This document shows, piece after piece, positions 35,191 through 48,456 of a stretch of 64,000 bases of DNA. The first letter of the stretch is position 1, and each line of letters begins with the position of its first letter. Under the pieces are notes generated by a model, which worked only from the letters and a program-made list of their open reading frames with translations, was not told where the DNA came from and did not search any database. The stretch comes from Siderastrea radians (Eukaryota; Cnidaria; Anthozoa; Scleractinia; Rhizangiidae), in the NCBI GenBank assembly GCA_964017195.1, contig OZ024895.1:22565733-22629732 (forward strand). Reading direction: 5' to 3'. The position numbers and the translations under genes are program-made.

Positions 35191-36968
35191 TTACCACCAT
35201 TTTCACTACTACGCGACTTTTCTTTTCAAAACACTTCTGAGCACTTTGCAATACGCTTCCATCAATCATACCTCATATGGGAAGTGCGTGATCGGTTACC
35301 GCAATTGAATTGAGCTCGAAGGAGTAAAGATGGCGCCAAATTATCCCGTAAATTTGCGCTGGCGAGTCATATATTGACTAGTAAGAGGCTTTAGAGTCGT
35401 TGATGTTGCAAGAATACTTCACGTTTGGCAGATATTTGTAAAGAAATTTCGACATTTCTTCAGAATTAAATACCCGCTCGGTAGATTATCCTATGCGGCG
35501 GATGGTAAGCTTGCGTTTAATCTCGTGAATAAGCTATCCCGAAGTGTAAAGTAAAAATTCTAGCTTTTCTGACCTGAAAATAGCACACGATATCTTATTC
35601 ACCACGAGTATAATCTGGCAATATCCCGTGTACGAGGACGAAATTCAGGAGTGGATAGCGTGCGATCAACCCGGCGATTCGTGAAGAAAATGGGTTTGAC
35701 AAGAAGAAAGGTACATATGACTTGTTGGATTGTTTTTGCAAGAAACACTGCTAATTCTAGTCACGTATCACCCGAGGAATGGAATGAAAAACAAAGCACA
35801 AGCGCTTTATAAAGTTTATTGTTCTACGTGAATGTTAACGCTGGGACATGATAGCAAGAAAAATCTGAAATCTCGTTGTATATATAAAAGCGGGAACGGG
35901 GAAATATCAAGGAAAATATTTAAGCACAGTTTCATGTATACTTCTTCGTTATAGCTCACTGTGATTACCAAAGAACGTGATAAGCGAAACAGGGCGATGT
36001 ATCGTCGTAGGTCATCGCTAAATTTCACCGACAACAGTTGATATTTATCGGATGAATCAGAACTTCTCAGACTCATCTGTAAATAGCAACTGTTCTCGGT
36101 GAAATTCAGTGATTCTACGACAATACATCGTCCTGTTTCCCTCATCACGTTCTTTGGCAATCGTTTTGAGTTATAACGAAGAAGTAAACTTGAAAGTAAG
36201 CTTAAATATTTTCCGCGATTCCCCGTTCCCTCTTGTAGAAATAACAATTTCCCTATCATGTCACAGCGTTACCGTCTCGAAGACGTAGGCGGGGCAACAA
36301 ACGTTCCAAGCGCATTATAAGCTTATGCTTTATTTTGTTTTTTCAATTCATTCCGGAGGTGATAGGTGATTAGATTTAGCAGTGTTCCTTCCACAAAAAT
36401 GCAACAAGTCATACGTACCTTTCTTCTTGTAAAACCCATTTTCTTCACGAATCGGTTGATCGCACGCCGATCATGATTCGTTTTCCCGTTGCACACTCTA
36501 TCCACTCCTGAATTTCGTCCTCGTACACTTCGGGATACTGCCAGATTTATACTCGTGGTGAATAAGATGTCGTGTGCTATTTTCAGGTCAGAAAAGCTAG
36601 AATTATTACTTCACACTTCGGTTTAGCTTATTCACGAGTTTAAACGCAAGCTTACCATCCACCGCATAGGATAATCCACCGAGCGGGTATTTAATTCTGA
36701 AGAAATTTCGAAATTTCTTTACAAATATCTGCCAAACGTGAGGTATTCTTGCAACATCAACGACTCTAAAGCCTCTTACTAGTCAATACATGACTCGCCA
36801 GCGCAAATTTACGGGATAATTTGGCGCCATCCTTATTCCTTCGAGCTCAATTCAATTGCGGTAACATCACACACTTCCCATATTAGGTATGATTGACGGA
36901 AGCGCATTCCAAAGTGCTCAGAGGTGTTTTGAAAAGAAAAGTCGCGTAGCAGTGAAAATGGTGGTAAG
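35191..36968. mobile_element. 1.78 kb palindrome (foldback-like)
   Basis: The halves are inverted copies from 'cttaccaccattttcac' (35191) to 'gaaaatggtggtaag' (36968), with the centre near 36055. Each arm is about 0.86 kb with scattered substitutions and small indels; shared blocks include 'ggcgccaaattatcccg'/'cgggataatttggcgcc'. In both arms a short peptide (RFVKKMGFTRRK, or its diverged copy) precedes a gt. That resembles the end of a CENPB/Tc5-type DNA-binding region, but frames are broken. No target duplication identified. Confidence 0.85.
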
Positions 36969-37820
36969 TTTCAAATTGACGTTTGACGGTTGGTAAAATA
37001 TTTTCTGCGCCTGACCTGCGTTGGTTTGAATTTGTTACCAGTGACGGTTGGAGTTCGTTGCAGAGCTAGCTGTGTCCGCGCGTAGTCATGATGCCCTAAA
37101 GGCTGCTCACTAAATTTGCCATCTACGGCTCTCAAAATAGGGCCTCGGGAATGCGATCGACAAAAATGCTCGTTGTTTATCAACAAATCTGTCTCTGGTG
37201 AAATTATCCCCATCGCGCATTTTCAATGGGACTTATCGTCCTCGAAACCGTCAACGGTCAGGAGATGGCTGCCAACCTCCGCTTCGCTTAATTCTCTCTT
37301 CACTTCTCGGGGTGGAAAAGGCGACTCGCTCAGAGAGGCGTTTTATCCGTTCAAGGCCTAAACCGCTGTAAAAACACTGGGAAACGGACGACGGGCCTGA
37401 AGCCGTAGGTGAGTTCAAAAGACAACTTTATTTTACACCTTTTGCACATTTTTAGCCCAAGTAATGTTTTCCATACAAACTCTTATCATCGTCAACAATG
37501 AATAATAAGCAGGCCAAGAGGGTTGGGGTAATGTGGTCAAAAGCCTACAATAGTGAGCTTCGGAAACCTGTGATGAAAAAGGGTCACTTTTCCTCTTAAA
37601 AAACTTACACGTTTGGTATTTGCAACCGAAAAACTCGCAAACTCATGCAGACAAGGCCTGGTGCAAAAAGAAAAAAATGACAACAGTTACAAGACAAGTC
37701 TCCTTTAGATCCAGAAAAAGTATGGTATGAAAAATTCACGATTTGTAAAATATGAACTTATAACCTAGCTAGTGCTTCTTGGGTGTTTTACCATCTTAAG
37801 AAAGGTAAGAGAGGTAAGTT
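36969..37820. other. No confident gene
   Basis: Frames at 36971-37213 (-) and 37116-37361 (+) overlap each other and show no known motif. GC content is locally higher. I do not support a gene. Confidence 0.35.
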
Positions 37821-38133
37821 GCGAGTGATAGATCTTACATTACACAAATCGTAACTGAATTTCAATGAAGAACCTCACAAAGAGCCTAACACGAACCAAA
37901 ACATTCCTTACGTTTTTGTCCTTGAAAGTCGCGAGTGATAGATCTTACATTACACAAATCTTAACTAAATTTCAATCAAGAACCTCACAATAGCCTAACA
38001 CGAACCAAAACATTCCTTACATTTTTGTCCTTGAAAGTCGCGAGTGATAGATCTTACATTAAACAGATCTTAACTGACCTAATTAACTAAACCCTAACAT
38101 GAACCTGAACATTCCTTACATTTTTACCCTTGG
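37821..38133 (+). repeat. Three-copy ~110 bp tandem repeat
   Basis: Copies start at 37821, 37931 and 38040 with 'gcgagtgatagatcttac' and share 'ccaaaacattccttac'. The first two are near identical; the third has lost part of its middle. Confidence 0.9.
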
Positions 38134-39150
38134 ACTGTCTGATAACTGTAAACAAAGCCACTTGTGAAAATAACGTTAGCGTAACAAAACCGTGAAAGGA
38201 CCCTTAAAACTGGCTTTTTTAACGCTCCTACGACGTTTATGTAAGGCTCATGTCAGGCTTCTTTTTAACGTTGAGAGTTAGTTTCTTGTAAGGTCGCTGT
38301 TAGGTTTGAAGATTAAGGCTTTGTTAAGGCTCCTGTCGGGCCTAAAATTTTCTTGCGGGGGCCGCGCCATTTTGCAAAGAGCTCGTGTACAAGTTCGTTT
38401 CACAAGTCCTGAAGCAAAAAATCATCATCATCATCATGATAAATAAAATAAAAAAATAACAATAATGATGGAAGTGCTTTGTTTTCATAGCCCTCTTTGA
38501 CTCCGAAGGAACGGTTTCTTAATCAAACAGAAGCATTCAAAGCACCGCGAAGAAGCACACGACGGGCGTTCTTCGTATACAGAACGCAGGCATCTTGAAG
38601 ATTGTGTGAAAATTGAAAACTACCAGGATTCATTTGTGAGATCATCAATACTCGCCGATTAATTTGTTTATGAAGAAAAGAGCAAGTGTCAGCCTAATAG
38701 GACTCCCCTAAAACGACTGCGTGGGAGGCTAGTATTAATAAAGACCGTTAATTAGTCGTTTGCGATAATTCTTTGCAATTGCGTTTACAGTGCCTGATAT
38801 TTAAATTTCAGGATGTAGCAAAACTCTCCAGTTTAGACCACAGGTCGATCATTCAAAGGCATCGTGACGTCACGTGGGCTATTTGATCTCAAACATTTAC
38901 TGTATTTTGCAACGGCTGCTCTCGGCTAGATTCAAGTGATGGGGAGAAATGCCTCATAAAATGCTGAATTTTGCATCTTTTGATCTCAAATGTTGATATA
39001 TTGTAAGCCAGATGAATAAAGTTAACTTACCTTATGCTCAGTTAGTGTGGTCTTTTGCGATTTTGTGGCGTTTTGAGTTACTTGCTCTCGACGGGGGCGC
39101 CAGCGGCAAGCGGCTCAAAACGCCACAAAAGTTTATCCTCAGACTCAAAA
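38134..39150. other. No gene seen
   Basis: AT-rich sequence with a short (ATC)n run near 38425. No supported frame, RNA or transposon end. Confidence 0.4.
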
Positions 39151-39350
39151 GGTAGAACCACCCTCTATTATGGAGTAAACAGTACCAAGGAAAGTACTGC
39201 TCAGTGCCTTTCATTTGAAAAGTAACTCATTAGGCCTGGCTTTCCTGTGGGTGCTGCTTCTTATGTGTATAGGGTGGTTCTAACTTTCGAGTCTTCAGTA
39301 AAATCCTAAGCTGTGACCATTCAAATGAAAGCTAAAGAACTGACAAGCCG
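39150..39350. repeat. Inverted pair of the minisatellite found at 56.4-56.9 kb
   Basis: 'agtaccaaggaaagtactg' with 'cctttcatttgaaaag' is followed in inverse sense by 'gtggttctaactttcgag' and 'gaccattcaaatgaaag'. These are the core words of the repeat at 56400-56940. Confidence 0.7.
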
Positions 39351-39411
39351 GTGCCATGGTATTTCTGCTTGCTTTCCTGGTTGTTATGAAACAATACTTC
39401 GTAAATCAGTC

Positions 39412-39512
39412 AAACGTGATTTCGTGCCACCTTCGATTTTTCGAACTCCCGATTTTTCGAACCAATTTCCGTTTCCCTAGGAGGTTCGAAAAATCGAGAT
39501 TCCACTTTTATG
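39412..39512. mobile_element. Right-end fragment of the pogo-like family
   Basis: About 100 bp matching the right end of the element at 18540-19316, including 'cgatttttcgaactcccg' and 'ggttcgaaaaatcgag'. The left end is absent. Confidence 0.75.
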
Positions 39513-40046
39513 AGAGATGTTGTCGTTGTAGCTTATTTACAGCTATGACATGAGTAATTGACTTATGTCTAAATATCATTTCAGATCCTTTGATGTTAGA
39601 GATCTAGATTCAAACAAGCTTTTAAGGCTGTTTCTTTCCCAGACTATTGCTGATCGTGTGTGTCTGATGAGGGAATGTTTTTTCTCTGTGCCACTTTTCG
39701 TTACGAGCTATTTCAGTCCCCGGAGATGCGTGGCGCCATTGTCGCTTCCTTCAGATTCACTTTCTGTGTAGCCTTGATTCTTATGAGGAAAGCTCATCCG
39801 TTGTTGGAGAGTCCAAACACTAAATTGTGCTCGCCATTTTTTAACTTCTTAAACGGAATGCTTTATCAATAAGTAAAAGACCAAATTTTTGATTGGTTGA
39901 AAGGTGGAGGCGGGGTGGGGGTGTGTGAGGCTATGTAATAATATTACCGTGGGACTGACCCATCAGTAAGGGTAGATTTTTATTGAGTGTATAGGCGACT
40001 AGAATGTAACAAAAGATACGTACTTTTATCTTTTGGCAATAAAGAC

Positions 40047-40130
40047 TATTATTATTATTAGTAGTAGTAGTATTAGTATTAGTATTAGTGTTAGTATTAG
40101 TATTAGTATTAGTATTATTATTATTATTAT

Positions 40131-40201
<71 letters not shown>

Positions 40202-40219
40202 CTACTACTACTACTACTA
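40047..40219 (+). repeat. (ATT/AGT)n trinucleotide tract, ends in (ACT)n
   Basis: 173 bp of ATT, then AGT repeats, ending in an inverse ACT run, so the last part can fold back. Produces poly-Ser and poly-Leu/Val frames that are not genes. Confidence 0.98.
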
Positions 40220-40475
40220 AAAATAAACCCAGGTGTGAATACACTGTTTCACAGGGTCGAAATGGAATATGCAAAAAAACATTGAGGGCGCATGTTCAAG
40301 GACATTTGCCATCAGCAAAAAATTTGCTCACCGCGAACAGTGCAAATAACTCAAAACTGGTGATAGAAAACGTGCTCGATGCATCATAATTTTTGTCATA
40401 CTTACATTTTGGGCCAACATAAATATCGACTTTCTCTTAATATCAGGAGTGTATTAAAGGCAGAACAAATATTAT

Positions 40476-41360
40476 GTCATGTATCTGAATGATATATTGT
40501 TACATAACCTAAAGAAAATTTAAGACATTTTGAAACTACAGTAATAACTGACGAAAGAAACAAAAATACAATGAAAACTAAGTGTACCAATGCTCAGAGC
40601 GTAAGTAAATATTTAAAACAAAAACAGAAACACCTGCGTTGTTGTACGATCGGTCTAAATGACCAGAATTTAATACTGATCAATCGTTCGTGTCGAACTG
40701 TCACTCGCACGTGTCGGACATGCCATTTCTAGTTCACGATAAGAATGGCTCGAAATACAGTTTCTGTCCAAAAATGCGGTGTAAAATGGAAGTATTCAAG
40801 GTCTGATAGTAGATTTGCTGACGGGCGATTGATAAAGGTAGCCGCCTCTAATCGCTCCAAAGAGCTAGTAGGGGCGTTCGGACGAGAAAGCCACCGCTCG
40901 GTCTTGTTTCAAAGTCAGTGAAGAGGAAAAGTAACTGGGCTGACATTTAGTGTTATCTCCGGCCGGGTTAACGACCCGTTTTCCGAATTCAACTCTTTTC
41001 GCCCCGAGAAGTCTTAGAATTATTCAATAAACAAAGAAACTATCTGGCATTACATAATCTCTTGAAATAAAGCAACCAGGAAATTGTGGAATCACTTCTC
41101 TGTCTTACCCATCTCAACCTGTTTCTACTGACTCTGTTATTTGCTTTAAAGGGTGCTTTGTTACGCGTGATTTGGTTCGTCTAGACGTGTTTAGTTCTTG
41201 CTTGATCGTGTCACCGGAACTTTAATTATGTCACGTATCTGAATGATATATTGTTACATAACCTAAAGAAAATTTAAGACATTTTGAAACTACAGTTAAT
41301 AACTGACGAAAGAAACCAAAAAAAAAAAAAATTTGAAAACTAAGTGTAGCAATGCTCAGA
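40476..41360 (+). repeat. ~125 bp direct repeat bracketing 630 bp
   Basis: 40476-40602 and about 41228-41360 share 'ctgaatgatatattgttac' through 'gctcagagcgta'. The second copy has gained an A-run. The intervening 625 bp shows no recognisable gene. Confidence 0.85.
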
Positions 41361-42120
41361 GCGTATTAGTGGTAACTGACAAGGAATGACATGAAAAAGA
41401 TTGGATTCTGCTTCCACAGAATTTCAGCTTAGCAGGCAGACAAACTGGAAAAAATACCCTGACTAAAAACTGAGCAAGACAATTGTGTGAACGCAACGAG
41501 TCTGTGAGCATTGTTCCTTGATTTGTTACACAGATGTAATCCTAGTTCATTATGCATGCTTCTCTAGGCTGTGTATATAGATTCAAACAGCTTTTCAAAT
41601 TTTGTTAAAATGTTAGCTGACGATCAGGGTCCCCTCGCACAAATTTCACTCTTTAAAAGCTGCCGTTGTCTTTAAAACTCGGAATGAAACTTTAATAAGG
41701 AAAAGTTTCATTCCCTGAAGAAAACTTAAGACAGTGCCTGACGAAATTTTAAAACTGAAATATAATATTTTTCCCAGCCGTGCAAACAGTCTTGCTTCAT
41801 TGGCTACATTTGCGAATTAAGTTTGCAAATTATGCAAGCATAAATATGTGCAAGCCTACAAGTTAAACTTTTTGGAAATTCGAAGAAAAAATAAAACAAA
41901 ACATGCCCAGATGGTCGCATCTCAAAAGACAAAAATCCGCCACGGCTTCGTAAGAGTTTTGCATTCAACCAGAGATTTAATCGCGGCGCAAATTCTATCA
42001 AAATATGTTGCGCACATGGGGCTCACTAAAGAGGAAAATTTGTTTTGAACTTCCAGCACAAGCTCACGAGGCCGAGGTCTTGGTTGCCAACCCTTGCTCG
42101 TTATACGATACATATTTTTA
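41361..42120. other. No gene seen
   Basis: Only short overlapping frames near 41804-42113. No domain or repeat recognised. Confidence 0.35.
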
Positions 42121-45100
42121 GTCGGCTACCGTAACCTCCTCAAAGCAAGTGCAAAGGCTTAAAATCCAGTTTTAGGTTTCGGACAAATCAACACCTGCTA
42201 GAATGAAAAGTGGCTTGCAACTTGAATTCAAACGTGAGGTTTAAAAGGTTCTCAAGCGAACTGTGAAAACAGGAAAGAGAGAGTTTTTATTATTATTTAT
42301 TTATTTATTTTTACTATTATTATTTTGCCTAAATGTAGGGGTGACTTTTCGCAGAGACAATATATGGAGTACGTATGCACGTGTGATGGGATTTTGGAAA
42401 GTGCATCTGTCAAAGTCACCGGCAAAGTTACAAAAGGAACTGGTCAATTAGAACAGCGAACCGGCTTGAAGGGCTAAAACCGTTTAAAACAGTTGCGTGG
42501 GTTAATTCCTCTTGCCTTTACAACAAATTTGATTCCAGTGGTGTTTATTTTCTGTTAATACCGAAAATTATTACAGAGAATTCCTTTCAGTGGAGGTGCT
42601 TTCTCCTTTCAACAAACTACCTTCGACTTTCTTGCCACTATTTCTTACTACACGAGAAAGCAATGTTTGTTTCGATTATCATAATTAGAGCTTTTGGTCT
42701 TTTGAAATAATGGTTTACCTGTCACAAACGATTATTCCTGATGAACCAGCTGGCTTTATGACGGTGGGGATTATACTGACTCGAATTACACAATCTCCAT
42801 AAAATTACAATATTTGGCGGTGTCTTGTGAAATTTTGTTCGCTAAAGCCAAGAAAGTATTTCCCAACATCATATTCATAAGGAGAAACCTCATTTGTAGT
42901 TACTTTCAACACACATTTACACACGCGACTAGAAAGAATTCTATTGACGAACCTAGTATTGTAGTAAACAAAGTACTGCTGTTTTTCACAATCCTAACCC
43001 TTCCATGTCATCCCATCCTATTGGCTCGGGTCAAAGTCCGCCACCTTTCTAAGCAACCAAAGACCGTGAAATGAATGTCGCTGTTGTCAAAGAGCTTACC
43101 ACGAGCAAAGGTCTTTTATACCTCCTTTATACCACCAATTGGATATCACGTGAACAGCACGTGTTTAGGAAATAAAAGTCAATAAACAGCTGGATTTTTT
43201 AATGAATCATTGTCTTCTAAGCGCATTTGTTTGGACAATGACCTTTCCAACGTAAACGATACTTAGAACATGTGTTATTAGCGACGACCGCCTGATTATA
43301 AATTCTTTTTCCATCACTCGCCGCTGGTTTTTAAGTGAGCGCAAGCTCTGAGCGATTCCATAGAGCACGTTTTTCGCAAAACATCCGTCGTTCAGTTTAT
43401 CGATTTCTTATGTTCACATCGCTTCTTTCCCAGGTCAAGAAATAAATTTTAACAGATTTTAATTACGTAAAAAGAAGTGAGAATGGCTCTCGTGCAGTAA
43501 TTTGCATTTATTTTGGAAAATCGGTCGGCTGAGTTTTCAAACAACCGTGCAATCCAAACAAAAAATTGAGAACACAAAGAAGAGCATGACAGAGGTCTAC
43601 AAAGGAACTCTACAATTCCGTCATAAAGGAGCAGGGAAGAGCTAAAACCGTCCATGGTAAGTACTTGTTACAAGTCGCGAAGATAATTATTATTACTCAT
43701 TAAATCCTATGCCCTGCCAACGGAAATAAAAGACAAAGAAACCGGGATTTGGTTTGAGAACCGGACAAATGCGATATGACATGTGTAACGTAGTAAACAA
43801 AGCTGTCTGTGCTAGAATTGGCGCTAACAATACCTATTGTAACTTCAAATCCTTTATTTTTCCACTGTTGATTACCTACTCCCATATGGTCTAGTGGTTA
43901 GGATCCGGCGCTCTCACCGCCGTGGCCCGGGTTCGATTCCCGGTGTGGGAAAGACTATATTTTCGCGCTTTTCCTTTTCTTTTCTTTTTTTTATTTTTTA
44001 TTTTTCATGTTATTTGGTTCGCTCTTTTACTGCGATTTATGTTTTTGTGGCTCTACCTCTAAAAATTCTAAACGTGAAGGGCGAAAACTGTGGCAGTCCA
44101 TATTAGATGTCACCGCTGACAGTTACGTAGTTATTTATAATGCGATGTGAATGACGTTTTACGTTTAAAATCATGCCAAACTCATTCATGAATAAGCTTG
44201 AACAAGAATATACAAGTCATGACAAGTCAGCGATATCTTACAATGAAATCATCCCGATTTGCAATTCCTGAAAAAAAAAAAAGATCTGATCAAGCTGTTT
44301 GGACACACAGACAATTGACAAATCAAGTTTTAGTTCATTACTTGTTTGGCGGGTGGGGATTATGAGTTCTAAAGGCAGGGCTGTAAAAGAATCGTGCGTA
44401 TCGTGTGAAGTGAGAACAAAATATATAAGGTCGTGGCACATTAAAACAGCTCAAATTTAGCTGTGATCTGCGAATAAATGGTCAAGCATGTCTCACCATC
44501 TGTCGATATTTCTGATCCAGTGTTAACCTTGTGGTTGGTTGTTGTGGACACAGCACATTCCTTTGGTTCTTTCTGTGAGCGTTTTTCTGGTTTCATTGAT
44601 TGGAGTTGTATTTATTTATTTATTTATTTATTTATTTATTATTTGCCCTCTTGGTCTGTTCTTTTTTTTCAATTGTGTTGTAGTTATCCATTTTCTTACC
44701 CGAGTTCATCAAATAAACCCGAGGATGAAAAAATTGTTTCATGCTAGCTTTCGCATCGAAACGGAAACGATAAATGGCAAAGTCACCGGTATGGTAACTT
44801 GTTACCCAAAAGTAAAAAAATATCCTTTGCACTTTGCACAATGCTTACAAGGTCTTGGATGTGAAGTGACATGCATCTTCAGTTTATAGGATGCATGTTT
44901 CTAATCAATCCCCAAGACCTCGTAAGCAAGACAGTACAATGCTTAAAAATACAGTTTAGGTTTAAGACAACATGAAATTGACTCGTGCTTTATAGGAAAG
45001 AAAAGTGACTTCGCCAATGTGGGGCCCAATTATTGTTTTACGTATATTGAAAATAATGGGCGAGTCAGCTTAACTGGATGTCGGTGCACGTGTTACTGAC

Positions 45101-46030
45101 TGTATCAAAGTCTTCGGCAGATTTCTGATTTCAAAATAAACTAGTGAATAGAAACAGCGACCCGTGATTAAAGCAAAGATCACTGGAACCTTTTCAAATA
45201 CGAGTCGGTAACTAAAATTGTTGTCTCCAGAAGGATTTAGTACTCTTGCCTTTACCTCAAATTAAATCTGTCGAGTGATTTCATTACTTAATTTATTATC
45301 GGTGAATACTGAAACGAAAAATAGACCACAAATTGTTTCAAGATCTTTAAACGGAGGTGACTTTTTTTCATTCCAACTCACGTCCTTCGAGCATAGTAAG
45401 TTTCTTGCTGTTTAATCTTTAATCTTTTAGAGCTAGCACTTTTTGAACGAACAGGCGATATTTGTGTTGACCAATTGTTTAGAGGTCTCCTTCATAATCA
45501 ATCAATCAATCCGACACAAAAGAAATTATTAAAACCGGCTCGACAACGGCCTGACAGCCTGAAGAACTAGTTGGTTTGAAAAGTGTGGGGATTATTGGGC
45601 CAAATTAAAGGCATTTGCTTATCACGAATTCGAAGACTTACTAGCAAAATGAAAATTAAACTGAGTACTGAAAATACATTTACGGCAACAAGGCACTACC
45701 CGTTTGTAGTTCATTTTCCCTGCCCTTGCATGCCACCCCTTAGCTGGAGTCAAAGTCTGCCACGAGTAATAGTGCGTGTTATTTCATGTTTCCTAAGTAA
45801 AGAAAGACCTTAAAAGTAATGTCGCTGTTACATAGCGTATCATACATGCTTATCCATAATGTTAATAAAAAACACAATTACAACGCAAAAGTAAGAACAT
45901 ATTGGAAAGGTTGCCCTATGACGTTTCACTAAAGAAAGGCCTTTTAAAAATAATAAAACTGAATTAAATTCACTTGCATATTTACACGTTATCGATAAGT
46001 TCACCACGAGCAAAGTTCTTTATACCACCA
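42120..46030 (+). repeat. Diverged ~1 kb direct duplication (42.12-43.16 and 44.90-46.03 kb)
   Basis: The two blocks share, in the same order, a 'cttaaaa' plus 'cagttttaggttt'-type start, a 'gtggggattat' segment, 'gtcaaagtc' plus 'gccac', and 'ccacgagcaaag' followed by 'ataccaccaatt'. Divergence is high. Between them lie tRNA-Glu and unassigned sequence. No supported protein gene. Confidence 0.55.
43880..43951 (+). tRNA. tRNA-Glu (CTC)
   Basis: The 72 nt cloverleaf has acceptor TCCCATA/TGTGGGA (one wobble), anticodon stem CGGCG/CGCCG, loop C-T-CTC-A-C, and B box GGTTCGATTCC intact. A T4 run follows within 10 nt. It stands alone, 16 kb from the Val/Asp array, and looks functional. Confidence 0.95.
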
Positions 46031-46853
46031 ATTAGACGAAATGCGACTAAAAAAAATGAAAATAAATCGTGTCGCAGTTACCTATTTTTCTTCGCCCTTT
46101 TTCAAGTAGATGCGGCCTTTTTCAAGTAGATTCAAGCATGCAAGAATCGTTTTATTGTAGCTTTCGGAACAGGACGAAATCGATTTAAGTAAATTTAACT
46201 GGTACGGGAACTTGAAATTTGAAAATTGAAAAGAAACTGACGACGACTAACTTTGTCTCAGTGCAGCGATCAGTTAGCGTGAATTCTAATATGCTATGCG
46301 TAGTACGTACCTTACTCTATTTCGCTGTCTTAGTCAATTGTTAAAACCAATCAGTGCACTTCCGATCCTGTAAGCGTGGAAATTGAATGAATAGGGGAAG
46401 CCCCTATACACTATTAAATGGAAAACTTTCACATGTCTGGCGGGGTTTAGGGTCAGTTTACAGTGATCGAGTCATATGAAGCTCATATCATTTTACAGGT
46501 CAGTTTATCCGTTGTCCACATCATGATCAGCCCGTAAACAAATGGTAACTCTGCTAGTTGACGAATTCAGGATTTAATCCCGAACTGCCCCGCGTACCTG
46601 CTTTCTGAGTTCAGGTTTTCTCCTCTCTTTTTGGGAGTCTGTCAAGACGATCGTTTAAAGCTGTTTTTAAAACGTTTTTTTATCTTAACCGTTCTTGTGT
46701 ACGCCAAGAGAGAAACGCCCGCTGGAGGCTGGAGTATTCTGGGGGCATCCTCCCCCGGAAAATTGGAAATTTTGTACTTCGGGAATGTGATTTTCAGCAT
46801 TTTGTCAAAGTGGAAAAAGGTGGTTAACAGTTTTAATTTTGACTGGCTGCACT

Positions 46854-46983
46854 AGCCTGTTCCAGGCGATCAGATGATGGAGCGCGAGCGCCGTCTTCCC
46901 CAGTCTCCCCTCGTTCTTTCCAACTCTTTTCGCTCGCTACGTTTTCGCTCGCGCTCCACTATCTGAACGCCTGGAACAGGCTA
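46854..46983. mobile_element. 130 bp palindromic MITE, 9 bp target duplication
   Basis: Ends are agcctgttccaggcg and its inverse. The exact duplication ggctgcact lies at 46845-46853 and 46984-46992. Same family as 57785-57865. Confidence 0.92.
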
Positions 46984-46992
46984 GGCTGCACT

Positions 46993-48331
46993 GAAGTACC
47001 AATCAAATAGACTCTTTTATTGGTCAAATACGCAATTTCCTGTCGTCGCTGTCTATCTATAGTGCTTGTTGTGTCGTTGTCGTATTTTGCCGGTTCGGCT
47101 GAGTCGCTTGTCGGTGTTAAAAAAGTCCCAGGTCGCCAGTTTTCAGGGCCGTGTCGCTTGTCGCTTTTACCCCTTGGAAGGCCTCTTGAAAAGCATAGGA
47201 CGCTACATTATACAAAATTCGACTTAATTCTTCACCCACAAAATAGCCAAATAAATCTTCAAATAATCTTCAAATTGTTTTCTACTAAAGGTGCGGTGGA
47301 GAGGGCAACGTGAATCAAATTACCGCAGCAATCAATGATTCGAGTACCCCGCGGGCGATCGTACGCGCTTGTAGGTCGGCTTATGTGCTGGTTGGGTGTT
47401 CTTTCTCTTAGCAATTTTGGCGGAAAAAAAACATAGAATTTGGACGGATATAACTGCACAGCAAACACGCCATTGCACAGACCGTGCTCCTATTAAAGCT
47501 TATGTGAGTCTACTTAGTCCAGAGTGCTAAGTTATTTTAAATTCATGTGAGTCTAGAGGGTTTAAATTACCGGGAAATTACCAGTGATATTAGAGGCCAT
47601 ATTAGGCTATTCAAGGAAAGGTTAAAATGACTTCTGAAATCGTTAGTATCAGGGATAATAACATGCCCGTTAATTTTATGTATTTGAGCTCCAAGAAGTC
47701 CAAGGCCTAAAAATTTTGGTGATACCGGGGGTGAATTTCAGCATAAAAATTTTACACTTGTTATTTACTAGTCGGACCATTGTGTTTACAACCGCAGACG
47801 CAAACGAGTTCAATAACATCGTTACAAGTCCAAGTTACTAGTGTCCCACTTGTAATAACAAGTATAGCGCTACACGTGTAAAATGTGGTAAGTATCAAAT
47901 TTAATAAAATTTTAAAAGAGTCCAACTTGTATTTTTACAAGAGTCCAACTTGTAAATCACAAGTGCAAATTACAAGCTAAGTTGCATGTTACATGTAAAC
48001 ATTGGGTACGTCTTGTAAAAAGCGTATTTTTGCGACAAAATATGTTTTCCTCTAGCAAAGAAGAACTCGACAAGCTGCTGAGGCATCTAACATCCAGCAA
48101 CCTAGGAATTTCGAGGGAAGGCGGCTGTTAGACACGAAAAATCCAAGGGAATTTCGGGTGAATCTTCGTCAGAGGACGGTTTCGCTCACCTTTTGGAATT
48201 AATAAACCTGCCATTAGAGTAGACATTAGCATAGATTAAAGCGGAGAGATTGGATTGTACACTTGTAACCTACAAGTGCATTCCAGCGGAGTTTACAATT
48301 TTAGGGCTACAAATGTAATTTAAGGGTGAAT
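46993..48331. other. No gene seen; 'acaagt'-rich stretch
   Basis: No supported gene. From 47750 on, words such as 'acttgta' and 'tacaagt' recur many times in both orientations up to about 48600, a low-order repeat without a fixed period. Confidence 0.4.
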
Positions 48332-48456
48332 TCATTTGCAGCATACGCGTATAGCTGTCGCTTTAGCGCGTGTGAATTTTCTTTTGTTTTATAGGCAAAA
48401 AACAATAGAAATTTCGCACGTGCCAAGCGACAGCTATACGCGTATGCTGCAAATGA
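48332..48456. mobile_element. 125 bp MITE with 31 bp perfect inverted ends
   Basis: Starts tcatttgcagcatacgcg and ends with the exact inverse over about 31 bp, around a short AT-rich centre. No clear target duplication. Confidence 0.88.

Noticed and set aside
40026..40389. Frames with long Ser, Leu or Val runs
   Set aside because: Direct translation of the trinucleotide tract in different frames.
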